Shown here in pieces: positions 24,467 to 33,142 of a DNA stretch of 64,000 nt. The DNA comes from Vitreoscilla massiliensis. Lineage in GTDB: Bacteria > Pseudomonadota > Gammaproteobacteria > Burkholderiales > Neisseriaceae. The stretch lies in NCBI RefSeq assembly GCF_001457815.1, contig NZ_LN898216.1:124001-188000 (forward strand), in the 5' to 3' direction. Under the pieces are notes generated by a model. It was not told the origin of the DNA. It saw only the letters and a program-made list of their open reading frames with translations, and did not search any database. A program made the position numbers and the translations under genes. Within the stretch, counting starts at the first letter, position 1; each line of letters opens with the position of its first letter.

Positions 24467-25285
24467 TTATATATTGGGTATAACCATGCTTGGTACTTTT
24501 ACACAAATATCTAATTTTCTATGAAGCATCGAGATGAAAGTTAAATAATCAATCGCATCTACTTCACCATCCCACAAAATTTTTGCTTTTGGTTCATGTG
24601 CCAGTGGGTTTCTTATCGCCATTGCACACCCCTTAAGTAGCTGTGCAAATCCTGTATATTCTGATTTTTCAGTTACTGTTTGCAAACTATTAAAAATCAA
24701 TATTGGATTTTGTGTAGAGAAAACTTTATCTATCAAGTTAGCCCCATCTGCTTCTATGCCTGACATTTTTCTAATTCGTTCAAACAAGCCTTTTGCCGCT
24801 TCAAATGACGCATGAAAATAGTTTTCTTGTAAAATTTCTACCGTACAATATTGATAAATTTCATGATGTATTCCCCTAGCCTCCAGTTTTCTCTTGAAAT
24901 TATTTACTCGCTCTTGCACCTCATTTAAAGTTGTAGCTATTGGAACAGATTTAAATGTGCCTTCTTTTGTATATTCCAGTCCTTCTAATACTAATATTGC
25001 ATTCAAGTCCATTCTAATTGTTTCAAACTCAGACATGCGATTATGAAATCGGCTCAATGCTAAAAAAGACTTAATAAACGCAAGTACTTGATTACAACAT
25101 TTTGTACTATTCTGGCATTCTAGAAATACAGAATTAAGTCTCCTCCACTTTGTGGAGTGCCCTGAATTATCCACTAAGTGATTCATTATTAAATATGAAC
25201 TAATCTCACTTCCAGTGCCAGAATCTCCTAAGAGTTTTGAGATTGATTCAATTGTTCCCAAACTTAATGATGAATATGCAGCCAT
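24467..25285 (-). CDS. TIGR02391/Ymh-type HEPN-like protein
   Basis: The 272-residue protein ends in a helical domain with FAQLLKGCAMAIRNPLAHEPK, the signature of the family annotated TIGR02391 or Hypoth_Ymh. The RNPLAH piece fits the Rx4-6H motif of HEPN ribonuclease-like domains, which occur in abortive-infection and toxin systems. The gene is clearly more AT-rich than its neighbours and uses codons such as ATA, AGA and TTA often, which suggests recent acquisition. It has a strong AAGGGGAAGG ribosome site. It stands alone between two uptake-word hairpins. No partner antitoxin is visible, so a defence role is inference. Confidence 0.72.
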   Translation of the reverse strand: MAAYSSLSLGTIESISKLLGDSGTGSEISSYLIMNHLVDNSGHSTKWRRLNSVFLECQNSTKCCNQVLAFIKSFLALSRFHNRMSEFETIRMDLNAILVLEGLEYTKEGTFKSVPIATTLNEVQERVNNFKRKLEARGIHHEIYQYCTVEILQENYFHASFEAAKGLFERIRKMSGIEADGANLIDKVFSTQNPILIFNSLQTVTEKSEYTGFAQLLKGCAMAIRNPLAHEPKAKILWDGEVDAIDYLTFISMLHRKLDICVKVPSMVIPNI

Positions 25286-25347
25286 TTACCTTCCCCTTAC
25301 CTTACATCCATTGCGTAGATTTCATTTAATCTTCATTGTAAACAAAA

Positions 25348-25380
25348 AAGCGGCCTGTAAATCTTTACAGGCCGCTTATT
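25348..25380. terminator. Uptake-word inverted pair between gabD and the HEPN-like gene
   Basis: Perfect arms 25348-25361 and 25364-25377 with a 2-base loop, A run before and T-rich tail after. It lies 27 bases beyond the gabD stop, so on the minus strand it terminates gabD. Confidence 0.8.
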
Positions 25381-25403
25381 ACATTCAAATCAATGTTGCA
25401 GAC

Positions 25404-26864
25404 TTATTTGTCCAAACCTGCCAACAACACGTATTTGATTTCCACATAGTCTTCGATGCCGTATTTAGAACCTTCGCGGCCCAAGCCGGATTGTTTCACG
25501 CCACCGAATGGTGCGGCTTCGTTAGACAAGATGCCGGTGTTCAAAGCCACCATGCCGTAGTCCAAACCTTCAGACACGCGGATGACGCGGCCGATGTCGC
25601 GGGTGTAGAAGTAAGAAGCCAAGCCGAATTCGGTGTCGTTGGCATAGCCCAACACTTCTTCTTCGGTTTCAAACTTGAACACTGGCGCCAATGGGCCGAA
25701 GGTTTCATCTTTGGCAAATTGCATTTCTTGCGTCGCGCCAGTGACGATGGTCGGTTCAAAGAACAAGCCGCCCAAAGCGTGTGGGTGACCACCAGCCACC
25801 ACGGTAGCGCCTTTAGCAGTGGCGTCGGCAATGTGCTCTTCCACTTTTTTCACTGCATTGGCATCAATCACTGGGCCAAAGTTCACGCCAGCGTCCATGC
25901 CGTTACCAATCGACAATTTCGCCACTGCGGCTTTGAATTTCTCCACGAATTGGTCGTAGACACCGCTTTGTACATACAAGCGGTTGGCGCACACGCAGGT
26001 TTGACCGGCATTGCGGAATTTACAAATCATCGCGCCTTCAACCGCTGCATCCAAATCGGCATCGTTGAACACGATGAATGGTGCGTTGCCGCCCAATTCC
26101 ATAGACACTTTTTTCACTGTAGACGCACATTGTTCAATCAATTTGCGACCCACTTCGGTAGAACCGGTGAAGCTGAATTTTTTCACGCGGTCGTCTTTGG
26201 TCAACACTTCGCCGATTTGGCTAGAGCTGCCGGTTAACACGTTGAACACGCCTTTCGGAATGCCAGCGCGCTCAGCCAATTCGGCAATCGCCAAGGCTGA
26301 GAATGGGGTTTGTGACGCTGGACGGATGACGAAAGTACAACCGGCTGCCAATGCTGGTGCGGCTTTGCGCGTGATCATCGCGTTCGGGAAGTTCCAAGGG
26401 GTAATCGCAGCGCACACACCAATCGGCTGTTTGGTCACCAAGATGCGTTTGTCCAAACCAGTCGATGGAATGATGTCGCCGTAAATGCGTTTGCCTTCTT
26501 CGGCATACCATTCGATGTAAGACGCGCCGTAAGCGATTTCGCCTTTGGCTTCTGCGAGTGGTTTGCCTTGTTCCAAGGTCAAGATTTTGCCCAAGTCTTC
26601 TTGGTGCGCCATCATCAAATCAAACCATTTGCGCAAGATTTGGCTGCGCTCTTTGGCGCTCTTATTGCGCCAAGCTGGCAAGGCAGCTTGAGCAGCGGCC
26701 ACGGCACGGTCGGCTTCGGCTTTGCCCATTTGTGGTACGGTGCCGATGACTTCGCCAGTGGCGGGATTGGTCACTTCAACAGTGGCTTTATTGTCGGCAT
26801 CCATCCATGCGCCATCGATGTAACATTGGGTTTTAAATAAAGCGCTGTCTTGTAATTGCATCAT
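25404..26864 (-). CDS. gabD: Succinate-semialdehyde dehydrogenase
   Basis: GabD oxidises succinate semialdehyde to succinate with NADP, the last step of GABA breakdown into the TCA cycle. The 486-residue protein has TPWNFPNAMITRKAAPALAAGCTFVIRPA, catalytic Glu in MELGGNAPFIVF and Cys in NAGQTCVCANRLYVQ. That C-V-C pair is typical of the GabD group. Two adjacent ATGs (26864 and 26861) share an AAGGAA ribosome site. It follows gabT on the same strand, with a terminator between them, so expression may be partly uncoupled from gabT. Confidence 0.93.
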   Translation of the reverse strand: MMQLQDSALFKTQCYIDGAWMDADNKATVEVTNPATGEVIGTVPQMGKAEADRAVAAAQAALPAWRNKSAKERSQILRKWFDLMMAHQEDLGKILTLEQGKPLAEAKGEIAYGASYIEWYAEEGKRIYGDIIPSTGLDKRILVTKQPIGVCAAITPWNFPNAMITRKAAPALAAGCTFVIRPASQTPFSALAIAELAERAGIPKGVFNVLTGSSSQIGEVLTKDDRVKKFSFTGSTEVGRKLIEQCASTVKKVSMELGGNAPFIVFNDADLDAAVEGAMICKFRNAGQTCVCANRLYVQSGVYDQFVEKFKAAVAKLSIGNGMDAGVNFGPVIDANAVKKVEEHIADATAKGATVVAGGHPHALGGLFFEPTIVTGATQEMQFAKDETFGPLAPVFKFETEEEVLGYANDTEFGLASYFYTRDIGRVIRVSEGLDYGMVALNTGILSNEAAPFGGVKQSGLGREGSKYGIEDYVEIKYVLLAGLDK

Positions 26865-26886
26865 ATTCTTCCTTCATATCCTCTAG

Positions 26887-26927
26887 AAAATAAAGGCGCC
26901 CTGAACTGACAGGACGCCTTATTTAAA
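26887..26927. terminator. Terminator between gabT and gabD
   Basis: An AAATAAAGGCG arm (26888-26898) pairs with CGCCTTATTT (26915-26924), with an inner stem around CCTGAACTGACAGG. It is flanked by A and T tracts. It lies seven bases past the gabT stop on the minus strand and should limit read-through into gabD. It is not made of the uptake word. Confidence 0.75.
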
Positions 26928-26933
26928 TCAGCA

Positions 26934-28220
26934 TTAAGCTTCTGCAGTTGCAGCTGCGTGAGTTAAAGCGGCTTCCAAAATACCCAAAGATTCTTCAAAG
27001 ATTTCGTCTTCGATGGTCACTGGGAACAAGAAGCGCATCACGTTGTAATACATACCACAAGTGAGCAAAATCAAACCGTTTTCCAAGGCGTGGGTTTGCG
27101 CACGTTTGGTGAATTTTGGATCAGGCTCGTTGGTGCCTGGTTTCATGAATTCTACTGCAATCATGCCGCCCAAGCCGCGTACCATGCGGATTTGTGGGAT
27201 TTTGTCTTTCAAGCTTTCCAAACGAGCGCGCAATTTGTCGCCCAATTGTTGTGAGCGTTCGCACAATTTTTCTTCTTCGATGACATCCAACACCGCCAAT
27301 ACCGCAGCCAAAGCCAATGGGCTACCGGCGTAAGTGCCGCCCAAACCACCGGCCGCAGGCGCATCGATGATTTCAGCTTTGCCCACCAAGCCAGAAATCG
27401 GGAAACCACCAGCCAAAGATTTGGCCATGGTAATCAAATCAGGTTTCACACCCGTTTGCTCAGTAGCGAACAAAGTACCGGTACGCGCAAAGCCTGTTTG
27501 CACTTCATCAAAAATCAACACGATGCCGTGCTCATCACAAATGTCGCGCAAGCCTTGCAAGAAGTCTTTAGGCGTGACATTGAAACCGCCCTCGCCTTGA
27601 ATCGGCTCGATGATGATCGCAGCCACTTCTTTAGGGTCGATGGTGGTTTTGAATTGGCGTTGCAAGCTGGCCAAGGCTTCGGCTGAGCTCACACCGTACA
27701 ATTCATTCGGGTATTGTGCGTGCACGATATCAGCAGGGAATGGACCAAAACCCAATTTGTATGGAGCCACTTTACCAGTCAAGCCCAAAGTCAAATTGGT
27801 ACGACCATGGTAGCCGCTTTGGAAAGAAATGATGCCAGGGCGGCCTGTAAATGAGCGTGCCACTTTAATCGCGTTTTCAACCGCTTCTGCACCCGTGGTC
27901 AAGAAGAAGGTTTTGGCTGTACCGTTGACAGGGGCTTTGGCATTGATGCGCTCAGCCGCTTCGGTATAGCTTTCGTAAGGAACCACTTGGTAGCAAGTGT
28001 GGCTGAATTTGGTCAATTGTTCTGCCACAGCAGCCTGTACTTTAGGATGCAAATGACCGGTATTCAATACACCGATACCACCGGCGAAATCGATGTAACG
28101 ATTGCCTTCGGTGTCCCAAAGTTCTGCATTTTTCGCTTTGTCGATATAAAAATCGCACATGATACCCACGCCACGGGCGGTGGCGGCCAAACGGCGTTGG
28201 GTGATTTCTACTTTACTCAT
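26934..28220 (-). CDS. gabT: 4-aminobutyrate aminotransferase
   Basis: GabT moves the amino group of GABA to 2-oxoglutarate, giving succinate semialdehyde and glutamate. The 428-residue class III enzyme has TTGAEAVENAIKVAR, the FQSGYHGRTNLTLGLTGK loop, IFDEVQTGFARTG and the PLP Lys in ITMAKSLAGGFPISG. ATG 28220 begins MSKVEITQRR and has TAGGAGAC five to eight bases upstream; the longer frame to 28277 is unconserved. It lies upstream of gabD, and the two complete GABA use. One uptake word lies inside near 27840. Confidence 0.94.
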   Translation of the reverse strand: MSKVEITQRRLAATARGVGIMCDFYIDKAKNAELWDTEGNRYIDFAGGIGVLNTGHLHPKVQAAVAEQLTKFSHTCYQVVPYESYTEAAERINAKAPVNGTAKTFFLTTGAEAVENAIKVARSFTGRPGIISFQSGYHGRTNLTLGLTGKVAPYKLGFGPFPADIVHAQYPNELYGVSSAEALASLQRQFKTTIDPKEVAAIIIEPIQGEGGFNVTPKDFLQGLRDICDEHGIVLIFDEVQTGFARTGTLFATEQTGVKPDLITMAKSLAGGFPISGLVGKAEIIDAPAAGGLGGTYAGSPLALAAVLAVLDVIEEEKLCERSQQLGDKLRARLESLKDKIPQIRMVRGLGGMIAVEFMKPGTNEPDPKFTKRAQTHALENGLILLTCGMYYNVMRFLFPVTIEDEIFEESLGILEAALTHAAATAEA

Positions 28221-28528
28221 TTTGTCTCCTAACTGACTTGTGCTGTAGTGTGTCGTCCTACAGTGGGCGGCACACACCTAAATGACTGGGTGGATGCTTG
28301 CTACCAACTCAAATGTGTTTGTTTGCTTATTTTCGATATCCTTAGAGCCTCTCATAACCACAGCAAGAAAGCAATATGCGCCACAAAAAAAATTTCACTG
28401 AGCAGACCTAAGTTCCACTAAGTGAAACAAAATCACCAGCGCGGTCATTGTTTTGCTGTTAATAAGCGCGCTGGCTTGATTGCTGCTTACCCTGTTATCA
28501 CTACTGTTTACAGCTTATGTCGAATTGA
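28221..28528. other. gabT upstream region with an inverted repeat
   Basis: No gene in these 308 bases. The stretch is AT-rich and should hold the gabT promoter. It contains an inverted repeat TTTCACT (28393-28399) / AGTGAAA (28421-28427), with a further CCACTAAGTG between, which could be a regulator site. No gabR-like gene is in the window. No uptake word is seen here. Confidence 0.45.
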
Positions 28529-29236
28529 TTAAGCCTCAGTGGCCGCATTTTGATGTTGCTGAAAAAAGGCCACCACATGATTGGCAAAACGTTGGTTGTG
28601 CAGCTTGGCATGTTCGGTTTTGACTTCGGCGATGTCGGTGGTGCTCTCGCCAAAATCACTGCGACCGCGTGCTAACAAATCCATCACCAAGCCTTGGGTA
28701 AATTCTGGGTGAAACTGTACTGACAAGGCTGGGAAATCGTATTCCAAAGCGCCGTATTGGCAATGGTCGGAATGGGCGCGCACGTGCGCGCTTTCAGGCA
28801 GGCGCACCACTTGGTCTTGGTGGAATACCAACACGTCTTGCTCCATATTGGCAAATTGGTAATGGTCAACACCAACGCCCCAACCCTTATTCGATTTTTC
28901 CACCTTGCCGCCAAATGCCTCGGCCATCAATTGGTGACCAAAGCAAATGCCAAACATCGGGATTTTCAAGGCCGCAACCTGATTCAAAAATGCCTTGGTC
29001 GCGTGTATCCACGGCAAATCTTCGTAAACACTGAATTTGGAACCTGACACCACATAGGCATCAAAGTCGGCTGGCGCTGGCAAAGCATCGCCATTACACA
29101 CCACAAACTGGCTGAATTCCAAGGCCGCGTCTTGCTCGCTGTGGCCCAACCAGTTGCGTATCAAATCAAAAAAACTGCCGTGTTTTTGCGCCATGGTTTC
29201 TGGCAATAAACCCATTTCTAAAATTGCGATTTTCAT
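28529..29236 (-). CDS. Class I glutamine amidotransferase (GMP synthase-like)
   Basis: The 235-residue protein has the triad of class I amidotransferases: nucleophile Cys in FGICFGHQLMAEAFGG, and His-x-Glu in VQFHPEFTQG. An oxyanion-side VSGSKFSVYED replaces the usual GSP-type loop. It matches stand-alone GMP-synthase-like amidotransferases (COG0518), some of which hydrolyse gamma-glutamyl amides. Its place upstream of gabT makes a gamma-glutamyl-amine hydrolase possible, but no gamma-glutamylputrescine synthetase gene is in the window. ATG 29236 starts MKIAILEMG; the frame back to 29329 has no support. Confidence 0.8.
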   Translation of the reverse strand: MKIAILEMGLLPETMAQKHGSFFDLIRNWLGHSEQDAALEFSQFVVCNGDALPAPADFDAYVVSGSKFSVYEDLPWIHATKAFLNQVAALKIPMFGICFGHQLMAEAFGGKVEKSNKGWGVGVDHYQFANMEQDVLVFHQDQVVRLPESAHVRAHSDHCQYGALEYDFPALSVQFHPEFTQGLVMDLLARGRSDFGESTTDIAEVKTEHAKLHNQRFANHVVAFFQQHQNAATEA

Positions 29237-29396
29237 TTCTAAACAAGTCCATGTGTGTGAATTGAACAAGCATGGTCTGCTTCTCCCAGACCAAAAGACA
29301 TACGCATGAAATATAGCATTAAAAATCAATTTATTACAAACACACTAACCGATACTTACACTCTAAACCCGCAGTGATTTACAGGCCGCATGACAT

Positions 29397-29425
29397 AAAA
29401 AAACCCTCTTGCAAAGAAGAGGGTG
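29397..29425. terminator. Terminator of fadA
   Basis: Arms ACCCTCTT (29403-29410) and AAGAGGGT (29417-29424) with a 6-base loop. An A run on the plus strand reads as T on the minus strand. It lies 18 bases past the thiolase stop. A single reversed uptake word lies next to it near 29378-29391. Confidence 0.75.
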
Positions 29426-29442
29426 ATCAAAAAGGACAGCAA

Positions 29443-30642
29443 TTACAAAACTTCGATTAAGCCTGCCGCGCCCATGCCGGTACCGATACACATGGTCACC
29501 ATGCCATAGCCGGTTTCGCCGCGTGCACGCATACCGTGTATCACGGTCGCAGCACGGATGGCGCCGGTCGCGCCCAATGGGTGACCCAAGGCAATCGCGC
29601 CACCATTTGGATTGACGATGTCGGTGTTCAAATCCAAATCGCGTATCACCGCCAAGGCTTGCGCCGCGAAGGCTTCGTTCAATTCCATCCACTTGATGTC
29701 AGCCAAAGTGCGGCCAGCTGATTTCAATACCGCCGGGATGGCTTCTTTCGGACCTATGCCCATGATTTCGGGTGGCACACCGCGCACGGCAAAACCATCG
29801 TAGCGCGCCAATGGCGTGAAGCCATAACGCTTTATCGCTTCTTCAGAGCACACCAACAAAGCGCCAGCGCCATCGGACATTTGTGAAGAGTTACCCGCAG
29901 TGACCGAACCTTTGGCCGCAAACACCGGACGCAATTTGGCCAAACCTTCCAAAGTGGTGTCAGCACGCGGGCCTTCATCGGTATCCAATAATTTGCGGAT
30001 GGCCAAGGCTTCGCGGGTTTTCAAATCGGCAGTGCGGTAAATCGCTTCAATCGGGCTGATTTCGGCTTTGAATTTACCTGCCGCAATCGCCGCCAAGGCA
30101 CGGCGGTGGCTTTCTACCGCAAACGCGTCTTGGTCTTCGCGCGAAATCTTCCATTGGTTGGCGACGTTTTCAGCGGTCAAACCCATGCCATAAGCGATGG
30201 CCACGTGTTCGTCGTTTTCAAAAATCGCGGGGTTCAAGGCCACTTTATTGCCCATCATCGGAATCATGGACATGGATTCCACGCCAGCGGCGATGGTGAT
30301 ATCGGCTTCGCCAGTGCGAATGCGGTCGGCGGCGATTTGCAAGGCATTGATGCCAGACGAGCAATAGCGGTTGATGGTGATGCCGCCCACGGTATTAGGC
30401 AAGCCAGCGAGCAAGGTGCTGATGCGCGCCATGTTCAAGCCTTGTTCGGCTTCAGGGAAGGCACAGCCAGCCACCACATCGTTGATGTCGTGCAAATCGA
30501 ATTCAGGTACTTGGCCGACCACGCTTTTGATCACGTGAGCCAACAAATCGTCAGGACGGGTGGTGCGCAACATACCGCGTGGGGCTTTGCCAACGGGTGT
30601 ACGGGTTGCTGCAACAATATAAGCATCTCTAAATTGAGTCAT
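29443..30642 (-). CDS. fadA: Acetyl-CoA acyltransferase (3-ketoacyl-CoA thiolase)
   Basis: FadA cleaves 3-ketoacyl-CoA with CoA, the last step of each beta-oxidation round. The 399-residue enzyme has the nucleophile Cys in NRYCSSGINALQ, the GGAIALGHPLGATGAIRA His motif and the second catalytic Cys in MVTMCIGTGMGAAG. It follows the fadB-type gene on the same strand, but an uptake-word hairpin lies between the two. The order in transcription (dehydrogenase-hydratase then thiolase) is normal for a multienzyme pair. Confidence 0.92.
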   Translation of the reverse strand: MTQFRDAYIVAATRTPVGKAPRGMLRTTRPDDLLAHVIKSVVGQVPEFDLHDINDVVAGCAFPEAEQGLNMARISTLLAGLPNTVGGITINRYCSSGINALQIAADRIRTGEADITIAAGVESMSMIPMMGNKVALNPAIFENDEHVAIAYGMGLTAENVANQWKISREDQDAFAVESHRRALAAIAAGKFKAEISPIEAIYRTADLKTREALAIRKLLDTDEGPRADTTLEGLAKLRPVFAAKGSVTAGNSSQMSDGAGALLVCSEEAIKRYGFTPLARYDGFAVRGVPPEIMGIGPKEAIPAVLKSAGRTLADIKWMELNEAFAAQALAVIRDLDLNTDIVNPNGGAIALGHPLGATGAIRAATVIHGMRARGETGYGMVTMCIGTGMGAAGLIEVL

Positions 30643-30667
30643 TTACTATCTCCAAATTTGGGGCTAC

Positions 30668-30700
30668 AAGCGGCCTGTAAACGGTTTACAGGCCGCTTTC
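30668..30700. terminator. Uptake-word inverted pair between fadB and fadA
   Basis: Arms 30668-30682 and 30684-30698 form a perfect 15-bp stem around a single base. It lies just before the fadB stop at 30706, in the spacer leading to fadA, so transcription into fadA may be reduced or start anew. Confidence 0.7.
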
Positions 30701-30705
30701 AGGCA

Positions 30706-33075
30706 TCAGTTACGCAATGGTTTACCGGTAGACATCATGTTTTCGATGCGCTCTAAGGTTTTCTCTTGTTGCAACAAGGAAACGAACACTTTGCGCTCCA
30801 AATCCAAAATCCACTGTTCATCCACCACCGTACCCGCATCCACATCACCGCCCGTCATCACGTCGGCAATTTGGCTGCCCAAATACATGTCGTATTCACT
30901 GATGAAACCACCTGCTTTCATGTTCACCAATTGGCCTTTGATGGAAGCCGCACCAGTACGACCTGCCACCGCAAAGCTTTGTGGGATTTCTGGACGCCAG
31001 CCGCTGTCAGCCAAGGCACGTGCCTCGCTCAAAGCCACGTACAGCAATTCGTAAGTGTTGAACACCACCACGGCGTCTTCGTTCAAATAGCCCAACTCTT
31101 TCGCTTCCAAAGCCGACGTGGCCACTTGTGCCATCGCCAAATTCATGTAGCGGTCTTTCAAAGCCGCGAGCAAATCGCCTTGGCTGGCGCGCGCTGCTTT
31201 CAAGGCAAACTCTTTGCTGCCACCGCCAGCAGGAATCAAGCCCACACCCACTTCTACCAAGCCGATGTAAGATTCCAAGGCCGCAACCACTTTGTTGGAA
31301 TGCAAAATAAATTCGCAACCACCACCAAATGCATAGCCTTGTACCGCCGATACGGTTGGAATTTGGCTGTAACGCAAGCGCATAGAGGTGTCTTGGAACA
31401 ATTTCACCATCGCTTCAATCGCGTTCATGTCGCCCGCAGCAAACACTGGCATCATCGATTTCAAATCGGCACCAACTGAGAATGGTGCATCTGGCGCCCA
31501 AATCACCAAGGCTTTGAAGCGCTCTTCGGCCACATCCAAGGCTTGGTTAATGCCTTCCAACACATCGCGGCTGATGGCGCGGTTTTTGTTGGTGTTTTCA
31601 ACGATCAATACTTCGTTGTCCAAGGTAAAGGCATGAATGGCCTCGGTTTTGAACACGGTTTCGCCCAATACTTTGGCCGATTCACCGAACAATTTCGCTG
31701 GTGCGTATTGGCGTTGGTACACGTCCAAATCGCTCCGACCTTCGGCGTGTAAAGTCGTGAAGTTCAAGCTGCCGGCATCAGAATGCACGCCGTCACGGCC
31801 ATCGACTACCCAAGCTGGCAGAGCAGCATTGCTCAAAGTTTTGCCCGCAGCGATGTCGGCATTAATCCACTCAGCCACTTGTTTCCAACCCGCGGCTTGC
31901 CAGATTTCAAACGGGCCCATGTCCCAACCAAACCCCCAACGGATGGCGAAATCAATGTCGCGCGCATTGTGGGCAATGTCTTTGGCGTGAACAGCGATGT
32001 AATGGAACACATCGCGCATACACGCCCATAAGAATTGTGCTTGTGGGTGTTCTGAGGCACGCAAAGCGGCCAATTTCTCACCCCAAGTTGGTGCTTTTAA
32101 CAATTCGGTCACGGCTTTGTCGGCTTTTTCATTGGAAGCCACATAATCGCCGGCTTTGGCATCGAGAACAAAAATGCGTTTGCCTTCTTTTTTGAAGATG
32201 CCGGCCTTGGTTTTTGCACCCAAAGCGCCTTTTTCAATCAAGCCGGTCAACCATGTTGGCAAACCAAAATGCGCATGCCAAGGGTCGGCCTGTAAATTGT
32301 CTTGCATGGTTTTGGCCACGTGCGCAAACGTGTCCAAACCCACCACATCGGCGGTGCGGAAGGTGGCTGATTTTGGACGACCCAAACGCGCGCCCGTCAA
32401 ATCATCGACCACATCAAAACGCAAATCGTATTTCTCGGCATTGGCCATAGTCGCCAACATCGAGAACACACCGATGCGGTTGGCAACGAAGTTAGGCGTG
32501 TCTTTGGCGCGTACCACGCCTTTGCCCAAAGTCGATACCAAGAAACGCTCTAAATTGTCCAATACCGAAGCGTCGGTTTCTTGGCAAGCAATCAATTCCA
32601 CCAAGTGCATATAGCGTGGTGGATTGAAGAAATGCACGCCGCAGAAGCGGTCTTTCAATTCTTTGGAAAACACGCTGGCCAAGGTTTCAATCGACAAACC
32701 TGAGGTATTGGTGGCAAAAATCGTTTTCGCGCCCAAATGTGGCGCTACTTTGCTGTACAAATTCTCTTTGATATCCAAACGCTCGGCCACGGCCTCAATC
32801 ACCAAATCGCACTCAGACAACAAGGCCAAATCATCATCGTAATTGGCGGCCTGTATGTACTGTATGGCCGTTTTGCTGGCCAAAGGTGCGGGTTTTTGCT
32901 TTTTCAATGCGGCCAAGGCTTTTTCAACGATGGCGTTTTTAGGACCTTCTTTGGCTGGCAAATCAAATAACACAGTTGGCACTTTGGCATTGGCCAAGTG
33001 GGCTGCAATCTGAGCACCCATTACGCCTGCGCCCAAAACGGCCACTTTGCGTACCACGAGCTTGTTTGAAGACAT
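30706..33075 (-). CDS. 3-hydroxyacyl-CoA dehydrogenase / enoyl-CoA hydratase fusion
   Basis: This 789-residue bifunctional enzyme carries out the hydration and oxidation steps of beta-oxidation. The dehydrogenase half comes first: GAGVMGAQIAAHLANAKV near residue 15 for NAD, and GVHFFNPPRYMHLVELI. The hydratase half follows from about 480, with GYAFGGGCEFILHSNKVVAALESYIGLVEVGVGLIPAGGG. This dehydrogenase-first order is that of FadN-type proteins and is the reverse of E. coli FadB. It lies between fadL upstream and fadA downstream on the minus strand. One uptake word lies inside, near 32288. Confidence 0.92.
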   Translation of the reverse strand: MSSNKLVVRKVAVLGAGVMGAQIAAHLANAKVPTVLFDLPAKEGPKNAIVEKALAALKKQKPAPLASKTAIQYIQAANYDDDLALLSECDLVIEAVAERLDIKENLYSKVAPHLGAKTIFATNTSGLSIETLASVFSKELKDRFCGVHFFNPPRYMHLVELIACQETDASVLDNLERFLVSTLGKGVVRAKDTPNFVANRIGVFSMLATMANAEKYDLRFDVVDDLTGARLGRPKSATFRTADVVGLDTFAHVAKTMQDNLQADPWHAHFGLPTWLTGLIEKGALGAKTKAGIFKKEGKRIFVLDAKAGDYVASNEKADKAVTELLKAPTWGEKLAALRASEHPQAQFLWACMRDVFHYIAVHAKDIAHNARDIDFAIRWGFGWDMGPFEIWQAAGWKQVAEWINADIAAGKTLSNAALPAWVVDGRDGVHSDAGSLNFTTLHAEGRSDLDVYQRQYAPAKLFGESAKVLGETVFKTEAIHAFTLDNEVLIVENTNKNRAISRDVLEGINQALDVAEERFKALVIWAPDAPFSVGADLKSMMPVFAAGDMNAIEAMVKLFQDTSMRLRYSQIPTVSAVQGYAFGGGCEFILHSNKVVAALESYIGLVEVGVGLIPAGGGSKEFALKAARASQGDLLAALKDRYMNLAMAQVATSALEAKELGYLNEDAVVVFNTYELLYVALSEARALADSGWRPEIPQSFAVAGRTGAASIKGQLVNMKAGGFISEYDMYLGSQIADVMTGGDVDAGTVVDEQWILDLERKVFVSLLQQEKTLERIENMMSTGKPLRN

Positions 33076-33110
33076 AAGAAAACCTCTTTACTGACAGGGT
33101 TGTAATTCAT

Positions 33111-33132
33111 GCGAGTGGGTTGCCCCACCCGC
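33111..33132. terminator. Hairpin between fadL and fadB
   Basis: Arms GCGAGTGGG (33111-33119) and CCCACCCGC (33124-33132) with one mismatch and a 4-base loop, 11 bases past the fadL stop. No T run follows on the minus strand, so it is more likely an mRNA-stabilising or attenuating hairpin than a full terminator. Confidence 0.4.
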
Positions 33133-33142
33133 GTTGACTTGA

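Noticed and set aside
28378..28395. Sigma-54 promoter (TGGCGC...TTGCT) before gabT
   Set aside because: The spacing between the GG and GC elements is two bases shorter than the sigma-54 consensus allows.
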